Assembly: GCA_037141255.1 (NCBI GenBank)
Contig: JBAXCX010000107.1
Coordinates: 1-10,021 of the forward strand
Source: IMCC26207 sp037141255
Lineage (GTDB): Bacteria > Actinomycetota > Acidimicrobiia > Acidimicrobiales > Microtrichaceae
Length of the DNA: 10,021 bases
Reading direction: 5' to 3'
The translations under genes and the position numbers were made by a program. Position 1 is the first letter of the stretch; the number at the start of each line of letters is the position of its first letter. Of the stretch, positions 1 through 5,986 are shown one piece after another. Under the pieces are notes generated by a model. It ran no database searches. It had not been told where the DNA came from and worked only from the letters and a program-made list of their open reading frames with translations.

Positions 1-2
1 AC

Positions 3-1139
3 TCATTCAAAGAGAGAAAGATCGGTTCCCTCTTGTGCTTCAGCGGGAGGCACCAAGCCCAGATGTTTCCATGCGGCCGTTGTGGCCATGCGTCCGCGGG
101 GTGTTCGCAACATCAAACCCTGTTGAATTAAGAAGGGCTCATAAACATCTTCTACCGTCTCGGTAGGCTCCGATACTGCAATCGCCAATGTAGACAGCCC
201 AATCGGTCCGCCCCCGAAGCGTTGACACAGAGCGGAGAGGATCGAACGATCCAACTTGTCTAGGCCGAGGGAATCAATACCGAAAATCTCTAGGCCTTGT
301 TGCGCTGCAACTGCATTAATACGGCCGTCTCCCTCGACCTCGGCCACGTCTCTGACACGACGCAGCAGGCGATTCGCAATGCGAGGAGTTCCGCGAGAAC
401 GTCGAGCGATCTCGACTGCTCCCTCAGCATCGATCTCTACGTCAAGAATTGCGGCTGCTCGCTGAACAATTGCTTGCAAGTCACTCGGCTCGTAGTAATC
501 CAATCTGGCTACAAGTCCAAAGCGATCTCGGAGCGGACCAGTAATGAGCCCCGTTCGGGTGGTAGCACCAACTAGGCAGAAGTTAGGTAGATCAAGTCGA
601 ATGGACCGGGCAGCGGGGCCTTTGCCAAGAACGATGTCGAGTTGGAAATCCTCCATTGCGGGATAGAGGACCTCCTCGATAGAGCGCGAGAGACGATGGA
701 TCTCGTCGATAAAGAGCACGTCTCCCTCTCCGAGTTTCGTCAGAATCGCAGCAAGGTCTCCAGGGCGTTCGAGTGCTGGCCCAGAGGTGACATGCAGCGT
801 GACGTCCATCTCGGCTGCAACGATGACAGAGAGCGAGGTTTTACCCAGACCTGGAGGACCAGCGAAGAGAAAGTGGTCGGGCGCTTGCCCGCGACGTCGC
901 GCTGCTTCAAGAATGACCGAGAGTCGACGCTTGAGTTCGGTCTGCCCTACGAACTCCTCGAGCGAACGCGGTCGCAGCGATAGCACGGGATCAGAAGCAT
1001 CATCGAAAATATCGGCGCGAGTATCCGAGTCCGCTTCTGTGGCTCCTCGTGTCTGGCTTCCTGCCGAGGCCACAGGGCTACCTTCGAGTTCACGATCTTC
1101 CTCATCGGGCACAGGGTCGAGTAGTTCATCTCGGGCCAT
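3..1139 (-). CDS. ruvB: Holliday junction branch-migration ATPase RuvB
   Basis: RuvB is the hexameric AAA+ motor that, loaded by RuvA, pumps DNA through Holliday junctions during recombinational repair in the cytoplasm. The 378-aa protein is complete, ending in TGA at 3-5. Visible motifs are Walker A GPPGLGKT (94-101), Walker B with DEIH (145-148), sensor 1 GATTR (191-195), the arginine finger in GPLRDRFG (R204), sensor 2 in RGTPRIANR (R253), and a C-terminal winged-helix domain. Walker A lies about 32 residues later than in E. coli RuvB because of an acidic, low-complexity N-terminal extension (about residues 4-49). The protein ends in DLSLFE. It is the last gene of ruvC-ruvA-ruvB, 27 bases after ruvA. 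The Shine-Dalgarno is weak, and a seven-codon ORF ends on its ATG (TGATG), so coupled translation is possible. The family assignment is very secure. Confidence 0.98.
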   Translation of the reverse strand: MARDELLDPVPDEEDRELEGSPVASAGSQTRGATEADSDTRADIFDDASDPVLSLRPRSLEEFVGQTELKRRLSVILEAARRRGQAPDHFLFAGPPGLGKTSLSVIVAAEMDVTLHVTSGPALERPGDLAAILTKLGEGDVLFIDEIHRLSRSIEEVLYPAMEDFQLDIVLGKGPAARSIRLDLPNFCLVGATTRTGLITGPLRDRFGLVARLDYYEPSDLQAIVQRAAAILDVEIDAEGAVEIARRSRGTPRIANRLLRRVRDVAEVEGDGRINAVAAQQGLEIFGIDSLGLDKLDRSILSALCQRFGGGPIGLSTLAIAVSEPTETVEDVYEPFLIQQGLMLRTPRGRMATTAAWKHLGLVPPAEAQEGTDLSLFE

Positions 1140-1166
1140 CAGGCTGCCTTTGTCCTAGTCATGTTG

Positions 1167-1766
1167 TTAGCCCGCCGCTAGTCTCTGCAGCGCTTGCCGC
1201 AAGAGGTCAGAGGTATCGGTGGCCTCGGGTAACTCTGCGAGAACTCTGGCAACTTCCTCGGGAACATACCCCAGACCGAGCAGAGCATCTCGCACATCTC
1301 CGCGTGCAGAGTTGCCCGCAGTGCCAGCGCCACTTCCAACAGATGTAGACGCAACGCCCTCTGGCATTTTCAGGCGCGTCTTCAGCTCAATCAGCAACCG
1401 TGCTGCAGTCTTCTTTCCTACCCCGGGCACCATACACAGCCCATCAATGTCATCTGTTGCGAGCACCTGCCGGAGGCCAAGCGGAGAATGAACGGACAGG
1501 ATTGCAAGGCCCATCGAGGGGCCAACCCCATGAGTCGAAATGAGCGTTTCAAAGACGAGTCGCTCGTCAAGAGAACCAAAGCCAAAGAGGGTCCCCGCGT
1601 CCTCACGCTGATGGTGATGAATGAAGAGGAACACCTCGGACCCTATTGACCCGACCTGATCGACCACAGCTGGGGTGACTTGGACCCGATAACCCACGCC
1701 TGCAACTTCGATTAGCAGTTCGGCATCGGTACGATCCAACAGCTCTCCTCGCAGGGAGCCAATCAT
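1167..1766 (-). CDS. ruvA: Holliday junction DNA-binding subunit RuvA
   Basis: RuvA forms the tetramer that holds a four-way junction in a square-planar form and recruits RuvB. The 199-aa length is normal. Residues 1 to about 62 form the OB-fold domain, including REDA at 54-57, whose acidic pin residues E55 and D56 fall at the same numbers as in E. coli. The middle has helix-hairpin-helix motifs (GVGPSMGLAIL near 80-90 and VPGVGKKTAARLL near 113-125). A flexible Gly/Ser/Thr-rich linker leads to the small C-terminal RuvB-binding domain (about 150-199, GDVRDALLGLGY). The ATG overlaps the ruvC stop by four bases (ATGA at 1763-1766), which indicates translational coupling and co-regulation with ruvC. 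Confidence 0.97.
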   Translation of the reverse strand: MIGSLRGELLDRTDAELLIEVAGVGYRVQVTPAVVDQVGSIGSEVFLFIHHHQREDAGTLFGFGSLDERLVFETLISTHGVGPSMGLAILSVHSPLGLRQVLATDDIDGLCMVPGVGKKTAARLLIELKTRLKMPEGVASTSVGSGAGTAGNSARGDVRDALLGLGYVPEEVARVLAELPEATDTSDLLRQALQRLAAG

Positions 1767-2269
1767 GTGGACGCACCCGGGACTGCAGCGAACTGCAATC
1801 CAGCCGTAAAGGCCACATGTGTGAGCGCAATTGCAGCAGCATCAGCGGCATCGGCAGGTCGAGGCGGCTCATGGAGTTTGAGTAGGACCTGCACCATCTG
1901 TTGCACCTGTTCTTTATCTGCACCGCCGTAGCCAGCTACAGCGTCTTTGACCTGATTTGGCGAGTACTCCACCACGGCTATTCCCCTGCTCGCCGCTTCG
2001 GCCATCACGATTCCCGAGGCCTGAGCAACCGACATTGCTGTTCGCACGTTGGTTTGAAACAACACGCGCTCTATGGCCACAGCCTGAGGAGAAAACTCAT
2101 TCAGTAGCTGGCGAATGTCACCCCAGAGTTCAGCTAGGCGGACGGGAACCGGTGAAGCGGGGTCAGTACGAAGCACGCCGAGCGCCACGGCTTCGGTCTT
2201 GTGGCGAGATACCCGCAAAACGCAATAGCCGCAACGAGTCAAGCCGGGGTCAACTCCAAGAACGAACAC
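1763..2269 (-). CDS. ruvC: Holliday junction resolvase RuvC
   Basis: RuvC is the dimeric endonuclease that resolves Holliday junctions by paired nicks, using an RNase H-like fold and two metal ions. The 168-aa protein shows the full catalytic set: D7 in GVDPGLTRCG, E67 in AIERVLF, and D140/D143 in ADAADAAAIA. The start is GTG at 2267-2269, chosen because it puts the VLGVDPG strand at the very N terminus as in homologues. No Shine-Dalgarno is visible. A LexA-type inverted repeat lies across the start codon and a TAAGAT hexamer lies seven bases upstream of it, so a leaderless, SOS-controlled transcript is plausible (inference). It overlaps ruvA by four bases and follows yebC after 66 bases. Confidence 0.97.
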   Translation of the reverse strand: MFVLGVDPGLTRCGYCVLRVSRHKTEAVALGVLRTDPASPVPVRLAELWGDIRQLLNEFSPQAVAIERVLFQTNVRTAMSVAQASGIVMAEAASRGIAVVEYSPNQVKDAVAGYGGADKEQVQQMVQVLLKLHEPPRPADAADAAAIALTHVAFTAGLQFAAVPGAST

Positions 2270-2276
2270 AGGTTCG
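2263..2276 (-). promoter_or_regulatory. Putative LexA (SOS) box at ruvC
   Basis: Minus-strand CGAAC-CTGT-GTTCG is a perfect 5+5 inverted repeat with a 4-base spacer, flanked by T on its left. It fits the actinobacterial LexA consensus TCGAAC-N4-GTTCGA at 11 of 12 defined positions. It overlaps the ruvC GTG start codon and lies just downstream of -10-like hexamers. Its position in front of ruvCAB, classic DNA-damage genes, makes a LexA operator the natural reading. Confidence 0.75.
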
Positions 2277-2287
2277 ATCTTAGTATC
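2277..2287 (-). promoter_or_regulatory. Candidate -10 region of ruvC promoter
   Basis: On the minus strand, GATACT (2282-2287) overlaps TAAGAT (2277-2282) by one base. TAAGAT is seven bases before the GTG start, the spacing expected for a leaderless message; GATACT would give a leader of about five bases. No good -35 box is seen. The case rests mostly on position next to the LexA-type box. Confidence 0.35.
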
Positions 2288-2316
2288 AGCGGAGTTCTTG
2301 CCGTGTGACCCCGAAC

Positions 2317-2339
2317 GTAGCGGTATCCTGAACCGCTAC
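2317..2339 (-). repeat. Hairpin overlapping the yebC stop codon
   Basis: GTAGCGGT (2317-2324) and ACCGCTAC (2332-2339) are perfect 8-base complementary arms with a 7-base loop. The yebC stop codon (2336-2338) lies inside the stem. The structure sits between yebC and ruvC. No U-rich tract follows it on the minus strand, so it is not a standard intrinsic terminator. It could protect a transcript end, attenuate read-through into ruvC, or bind a protein. Confidence 0.5.
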
Positions 2340-3085
2340 TGCGCAAGCAGTTCGAGTAGCGCATCGGGGATATCAAGGTTGGCGTAAACGTCTTGAACGT
2401 CATCGTTCTCTTCTAATGCGTCTATGAGTTTGAGTACGGACTTCACTGCAGCGATGTCATCAAGTTCCACCAGTGAGGACGGAATCATTGTCAGGTCAGA
2501 GGAGTCGACGGTCACCCCGTCTTTTTCGAGGGCTATGCGAAGGATCGACGTAAGAGTTGCCTCGCAAGTAACCGCCCAGAACTCACCGTCACGGGCCACA
2601 TCGTCCGCTCCGGCATCAAGCGCTGCCATCATGATCTCATCCTCGTCCATGGTTCCATCCACATGGATGATTCCCTTGCGCTCGAACTGCCAAGCAACGG
2701 CACCAGGTTCTGCAATGGATCCACCGAGTTTAGAGAAGGTGGAGCGCATCTCTGGGCCCGTACGATTGCGATTGTCCGTGAGGGTCTCAACAAACACAGC
2801 AACACCGTGGCCGGCGTAGCCTTCGTAATTGACTTCCTCGTAGATAACCCCTTCGAGTTCACCCGTGCCCCGCTTGATCGCCCGCTCAATGGTGTCGATC
2901 GGAACAGAGGCATCTCTGGCTTTTTGGAACATGGTCCGCAAGTTCGGATTCATGTCTGGGTCTCCACCGCCGTTTTTTGCAGCCACCTCGACCTGGCGAA
3001 TCAACTTTGCAAAGAGCTTGCCTCGCTTGACGTCGGCTGCCCCTTTTTTGTGTTTGATCGTTGCCCATTTGGAGTGGCCGGACAT
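2336..3085 (-). CDS. YebC/TACO1/PmpR-family protein
   Basis: This 249-aa protein is a full-length YebC/TACO1 family member. The N-terminal signature is MSGHSKWATIKHKKGAADVKRGKLF, written here in family form as SGHSKWxxIKxKK (2-14) followed by KRGKLFAKL. Further family motifs are NPNLRTMFQKARDASVP (about 46-62), IERAIKRGTGE and YEEVNYEGYAGHGVA (about 82-96), then LTDNRNRT. The three-domain layout and length are normal. Members have been described as DNA-binding transcriptional regulators (PmpR) and, for mitochondrial TACO1 and some bacterial homologues, as translation factors that relieve ribosome stalling, so the exact role is open. The start is supported by AAAGGGGA at 3091-3098, five bases before the ATG. 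It commonly sits next to ruvC in bacteria, as here. Confidence 0.95.
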   Translation of the reverse strand: MSGHSKWATIKHKKGAADVKRGKLFAKLIRQVEVAAKNGGGDPDMNPNLRTMFQKARDASVPIDTIERAIKRGTGELEGVIYEEVNYEGYAGHGVAVFVETLTDNRNRTGPEMRSTFSKLGGSIAEPGAVAWQFERKGIIHVDGTMDEDEIMMAALDAGADDVARDGEFWAVTCEATLTSILRIALEKDGVTVDSSDLTMIPSSLVELDDIAAVKSVLKLIDALEENDDVQDVYANLDIPDALLELLAQ

Positions 3086-3211
3086 GTAGTTCCCCTTTGG
3101 TGTTCGCTACTAGTTGAGGTGCTGCTGTGGGTGTCGCTGTTCGCTGTCGTAACTGGTTCGCTTTAGTGGATTGCTCGGTGTCTTGATTCGCTCGGTGCAG
3201 AAATTTGGTAG
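3086..3211 (-). other. pdxT-yebC intergenic leader with short repeats
   Basis: This 126-base gap precedes yebC. It contains three copies of GCGAAC on the minus strand (plus-strand GTTCGC at 3102, 3139 and 3156), a GCGAAT (3186-3191), and a tandem 7-base repeat TCGCTGT (plus strand 3134-3147). The yebC ribosome binding site is at 3091-3098. No convincing -10/-35 pair or terminator was found, but the gap is long enough to hold a yebC promoter. Confidence 0.4.
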
Positions 3212-3778
3212 CTACATCGTCAAAAACAGTTGATGGATGCGCAAGTCGTCAACGAGTTCTGGATGAAAGATGGACACCATGATTGCACCAGAACGCACGA
3301 GCGCGGGTCGAGAGTCAATTGTGGCCAAAACCGTGACTGACTCTCCCACCCTTTCTATAACGGGTGCGCGAATGCAGACAGCGTGGAAAGGTAGTTCTCC
3401 CAGAATCGGAATCTGCACCTCTAGTTCAAACGAGTCCACTTGTCGGCCAAACCCATTACGGCGAGTTGAGATGTCAATGGCCCCTAAGCAACGTTGATCT
3501 GAACGGCCGTCTTGGATTTCAGAAGAGAGCAGGATTGCTCCTGCGCAAGTGCCGAGTACAGCCTTTCCTGAGCGAGCAAACTCCGAGAGAGGTTCGATCA
3601 GTTCAAACCGCTCAGCAAGCATCGAAACCGTAGTTGACTCCCCACCGGGCACCACTAGGCGATCAAGGCCCTCAAGATCAGCCGGGATTCGAACTTGGAC
3701 CACTCGTTCGCCAAGCGACTCGAGTCGGCTTTGATGAAGAGCAAACGCTCCCTGTAGAGCTAAGACGCCTGTGGTCAC
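3212..3778 (-). CDS. pdxT: PLP synthase glutaminase subunit PdxT
   Basis: PdxT hydrolyses glutamine and channels the ammonia to PdxS for pyridoxal 5'-phosphate synthesis by the DXP-independent route. The 188-aa protein is a class I glutamine amidotransferase: the substrate loop VPGGESTT is at 43-50, the nucleophile is C78 in GTCAGAILLS, the conserved RNGFGRQVDSFE is at 107-118, and the catalytic pair H172/E174 lies in FHPEL. The start is GTG at 3776-3778 and overlaps the pdxS stop by four bases (GTGA), so the two subunits are very probably made by coupled translation. Length and motifs are standard for the family. Confidence 0.97.
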   Translation of the reverse strand: MTTGVLALQGAFALHQSRLESLGERVVQVRIPADLEGLDRLVVPGGESTTVSMLAERFELIEPLSEFARSGKAVLGTCAGAILLSSEIQDGRSDQRCLGAIDISTRRNGFGRQVDSFELEVQIPILGELPFHAVCIRAPVIERVGESVTVLATIDSRPALVRSGAIMVSIFHPELVDDLRIHQLFLTM

Positions 3779-4680
3779 CAGCCGCGGTCGGCAAGTTTGA
3801 CATCAAGATCATCCATGCCGATTCCGGTCATCGGAGCGCCGAGATTACGACTGACCTTGGCTAGGATATGTGCATCCATGTAGTTCGTGGTTGCCTCGAC
3901 AATTGCCTTTGCTCGTGGCGCAGGATCATCTGACTTGAAGATCCCCGAACCAACAAACACAGCCTGAGCACCAAGTTGCATTGCGAGCGCTGCATCGGCA
4001 GGCGTTGCAATTCCCCCAGCACAAAACAGCGGCACGGGAAGCTTGCCAGTCTCTGCAATCTCCTGAACAAGCGCGAGTGGTGCACGAAGTTGCTTGGCCC
4101 AGTCAAAGAGTTCAGCCGAATCAGCGAGCGTCAACGCACGAATGTCCCCGTTGATGGAGCGGAGGTGTCGAACAGCTTCGACGATGTTGCCCGTGCCAGC
4201 TTCACCTTTGGATCGAATCAAGCAAGCACCCTCAGAGATTCGGCGAAGGGCTTCGCCCAGATTTGTTGCACCGCACACAAAGGGAACCGTGAACTTCCAT
4301 TTGTCGATGTGATGAGCCTCATCTGCCGGAGTAAGCACCTCTGATTCGTCGATGTAATCAACCCCGAGTGCTTCAAGAATCTGTGCTTCAACAAAGTGAC
4401 CAATGCGAGCCTTCGCCATGACGGGAATCGTCACCGCAGCTTGGATTCCTTGGATCATCTCGGGGTCACTCATGCGGGCGACTCCACCGTCAACGCGAAT
4501 ATCTGCAGGAACCCGCTCAAGGGCCATGACGGCACACGCACCAGCATCCTCTGCAATCCGCGCTTGCTCAGGATTGACTACATCCATGATGACCCCACCA
4601 CAGAACATCTCGGCGAGTCCACGCTTGACGAGTTGGGAGCCAGTTGAGTGCATGGTGGATTCAGAGGGCGTTGAAGACAT
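3775..4680 (-). CDS. pdxS: PLP synthase subunit PdxS
   Basis: PdxS builds pyridoxal 5'-phosphate from ribose 5-phosphate, glyceraldehyde 3-phosphate and ammonia supplied by PdxT, in a dodecameric (beta/alpha)8 complex. Family landmarks are GGVIMDVV with the catalytic Asp (residue 33 from this start), ALERVPADIR, PVMAKARIGHF with the first catalytic Lys (K90), DYIDESEVLTPAD, IRSKGEAGTGNIVEA with the second Lys (K158), GGIATPADAALAMQLGA, and FVGSGIFKSDDP. Taking the third in-frame ATG (4651-4653) as residue 1 puts these residues at D24, K81 and K149, as remembered for B. subtilis. In-frame ATGs at 4686, 4680 and 4653 are all possible. I chose 4680 because TACACT ends six bases before it, suggesting a leaderless message, and because 301 aa is near actinobacterial lengths. 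No Shine-Dalgarno is visible for any of the three. It overlaps pdxT by four bases. Confidence 0.97.
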   Translation of the reverse strand: MSSTPSESTMHSTGSQLVKRGLAEMFCGGVIMDVVNPEQARIAEDAGACAVMALERVPADIRVDGGVARMSDPEMIQGIQAAVTIPVMAKARIGHFVEAQILEALGVDYIDESEVLTPADEAHHIDKWKFTVPFVCGATNLGEALRRISEGACLIRSKGEAGTGNIVEAVRHLRSINGDIRALTLADSAELFDWAKQLRAPLALVQEIAETGKLPVPLFCAGGIATPADAALAMQLGAQAVFVGSGIFKSDDPAPRAKAIVEATTNYMDAHILAKVSRNLGAPMTGIGMDDLDVKLADRGW

Positions 4681-4686
4681 GTTCAT

Positions 4687-4692
4687 AGTGTA
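4687..4692 (-). promoter_or_regulatory. Candidate -10 box for pdxST
   Basis: TACACT (fits TAnnnT) lies six bases before the ATG at 4678-4680 and directly abuts the ATG at 4684-4686. The lack of a Shine-Dalgarno at the pdxS starts fits a leaderless transcript starting at 4680. No convincing -35 box was found. The call rests on spacing only. Confidence 0.3.
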
Positions 4693-4716
4693 CTTACGCA
4701 AGGCACCCAAATTGGA

Positions 4717-4729
4717 ACCGGGGCCCGGT
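4717..4729. repeat. GC-rich palindrome between the lipoprotein gene and pdxS
   Basis: ACCGGG-G-CCCGGT is a perfect 6+6 inverted repeat around a single base. It is centred about 42 bases upstream of the pdxS ATG at 4680, close to where a -35 element would lie relative to the TACACT hexamer. It has almost no loop and no following T-run, so it reads better as a protein-binding site than as a terminator. Its function is unknown. Confidence 0.4.
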
Positions 4730-4766
4730 GAACTCTGCCACTGCTAAATCAAGGCCGTGGGAGGGA

Positions 4767-5960
4767 CTAGCCGGCTGGCAATTGATCCACCGTGGCTTGG
4801 TCAAGCACCCGTGGGCTGGTACCCGTTTCTGGAAGCTCCACGAAGGTAGAACCTGGGGTCAACAACATGGGCTTTCCATCGGCCGAGGTCAACTTCCAAG
4901 GCTGGTCGCGAGCGCTGCGCACCCAAGTTCCCACGGTCATGCGGCCCTGCGTGAACACCCAAGCGTTGCCAAAACCTAAGGTCTGCGCTTCTGGGGACCG
5001 CGAGTCTGCTGCAGAGGCGGCATAGGGAGTCTCGAGAACAACCACGTTCGTAGGTGCAATCTGGGTCCCATCAGCCGCAAGATGACGCCGGTTATTCGAC
5101 CAACGCAACCAGCCACTTCTTGCCGGATCCCAGACGAAGCCCAAGGGAGACATTCCCACCTTCATGTCGAATCCCAGAACAGGGGTGCCTCCGGGGTCTT
5201 GCCCCGCAGCGACATAGTCAAAGAGTTTGTTCGGCAGCACGGGGGGCTGATCGGCATAGGTGTAGAGCTTTGGAACATCCAGAATCAGGTTATGGGGCGC
5301 CTTCTTGGCACTCGAACGGGAGTAGGCATCGGGGGCTTGGCTATGACTCTCGCTTTGGATCCATGGCGTGTCAGCCATGACCTGCACCACATTTTCATTT
5401 CCGCCCGACCATGCGACTAGTGGACGGCCGAACATTGCGAGCAAGTCGGGGTCACTGGTGCGAGCCGAGCGGATGGGGCCAACCTGTTGCACATCTTTTG
5501 ACTGAAACACGGTCATGTAACGGCTAATGCCCTCGACCTTGAGTTCGATCACCATATCTGCCTGCTCAATCCCGATCTGTGGCATGGCCTCGGGAGAGTT
5601 ATCCATTTTGGCGACAAGAACCGGCCGGGCAAGCAGAGCCGCTCCTGCGGTGTCATCGAGGTTCAACTGCACTCCCGTGAGAGCCGCTGTTGGTCCAACA
5701 GGGATTGTGGTTGTCGTCGTTGTCGTGGTGACAGCCACAGCCGTGGTCTTTGCGGGGGCAGCCGAGTCGTCCTTCTTGCCGCACCCACTCAGACCCAGCC
5801 CAGCTGCACCGGTTCCAATCAGCACAACTGCGAGGAGGGAAACTCCTAGTCTCAGCTTGCGATTCGAGCTTCGCTTTTTGGATGCGCGGGCACCTTCTCG
5901 ACTCACAGAACGTGCCTCTGCTGCATCGGGGCTGCTGTTTTCGGGGGTTTCATCAGACAT
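4767..5960 (-). CDS. DUF3048 (YerB-like) putative lipoprotein
   Basis: This 397-aa exported protein has a Lys/Arg-rich n-region (about 28-38), a hydrophobic segment (39-56) and a lipobox LSGC with C60 as the lipidated cysteine. A Thr/Ala linker with eight consecutive threonines (78-85) leads to a DUF3048 region. The N-terminal DUF3048 signature is clear: RPVLVAKMDNSPEAMPQIGI, then QADMVIELKVEGISRYMTVF and VGPIRSARTSD. A second domain with WVRSARDQPWKLTSADGKPM and PGSTFVEL matches the family's C-terminal part. The family (B. subtilis YerB-like) has no established biochemical role. It probably sits on the outer face of the membrane, in the wall space. The ATG lacks a good Shine-Dalgarno. GTG at 5904-5906 (residue 19) has AGAGG eight bases upstream and would give a more usual signal-peptide length. 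It lies 26 bases after the M48-like gene. Confidence 0.88.
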   Translation of the reverse strand: MSDETPENSSPDAAEARSVSREGARASKKRSSNRKLRLGVSLLAVVLIGTGAAGLGLSGCGKKDDSAAPAKTTAVAVTTTTTTTTIPVGPTAALTGVQLNLDDTAGAALLARPVLVAKMDNSPEAMPQIGIEQADMVIELKVEGISRYMTVFQSKDVQQVGPIRSARTSDPDLLAMFGRPLVAWSGGNENVVQVMADTPWIQSESHSQAPDAYSRSSAKKAPHNLILDVPKLYTYADQPPVLPNKLFDYVAAGQDPGGTPVLGFDMKVGMSPLGFVWDPARSGWLRWSNNRRHLAADGTQIAPTNVVVLETPYAASAADSRSPEAQTLGFGNAWVFTQGRMTVGTWVRSARDQPWKLTSADGKPMLLTPGSTFVELPETGTSPRVLDQATVDQLPAG

Positions 5961-5986
5961 GCTCTGCTGCTTTCATGTTCAGGGAG

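Noticed and set aside
256..1348. Plus-strand open frames opposite ruvB and ruvA
   Set aside because: They overlap well-supported minus-strand genes, show Ser/Arg-rich low-complexity translations typical of antisense frames, and have no family motifs.
2424..3166. Plus-strand open frames opposite yebC
   Set aside because: They are antisense to a full-length conserved YebC protein, with no recognisable domain or ribosome binding site.
4717..4766. Terminator after the DUF3048 gene
   Set aside because: The GC-rich palindrome has almost no loop and no T-run after it on the minus strand. It is recorded as a palindrome only.
5703..5730. Threonine tract in the DUF3048 protein as a phase-variable repeat
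   Set aside because: The eight Thr codons are mixed (ACC, ACG, ACA), so the DNA is not a simple repeat prone to slippage. It is probably only a linker.
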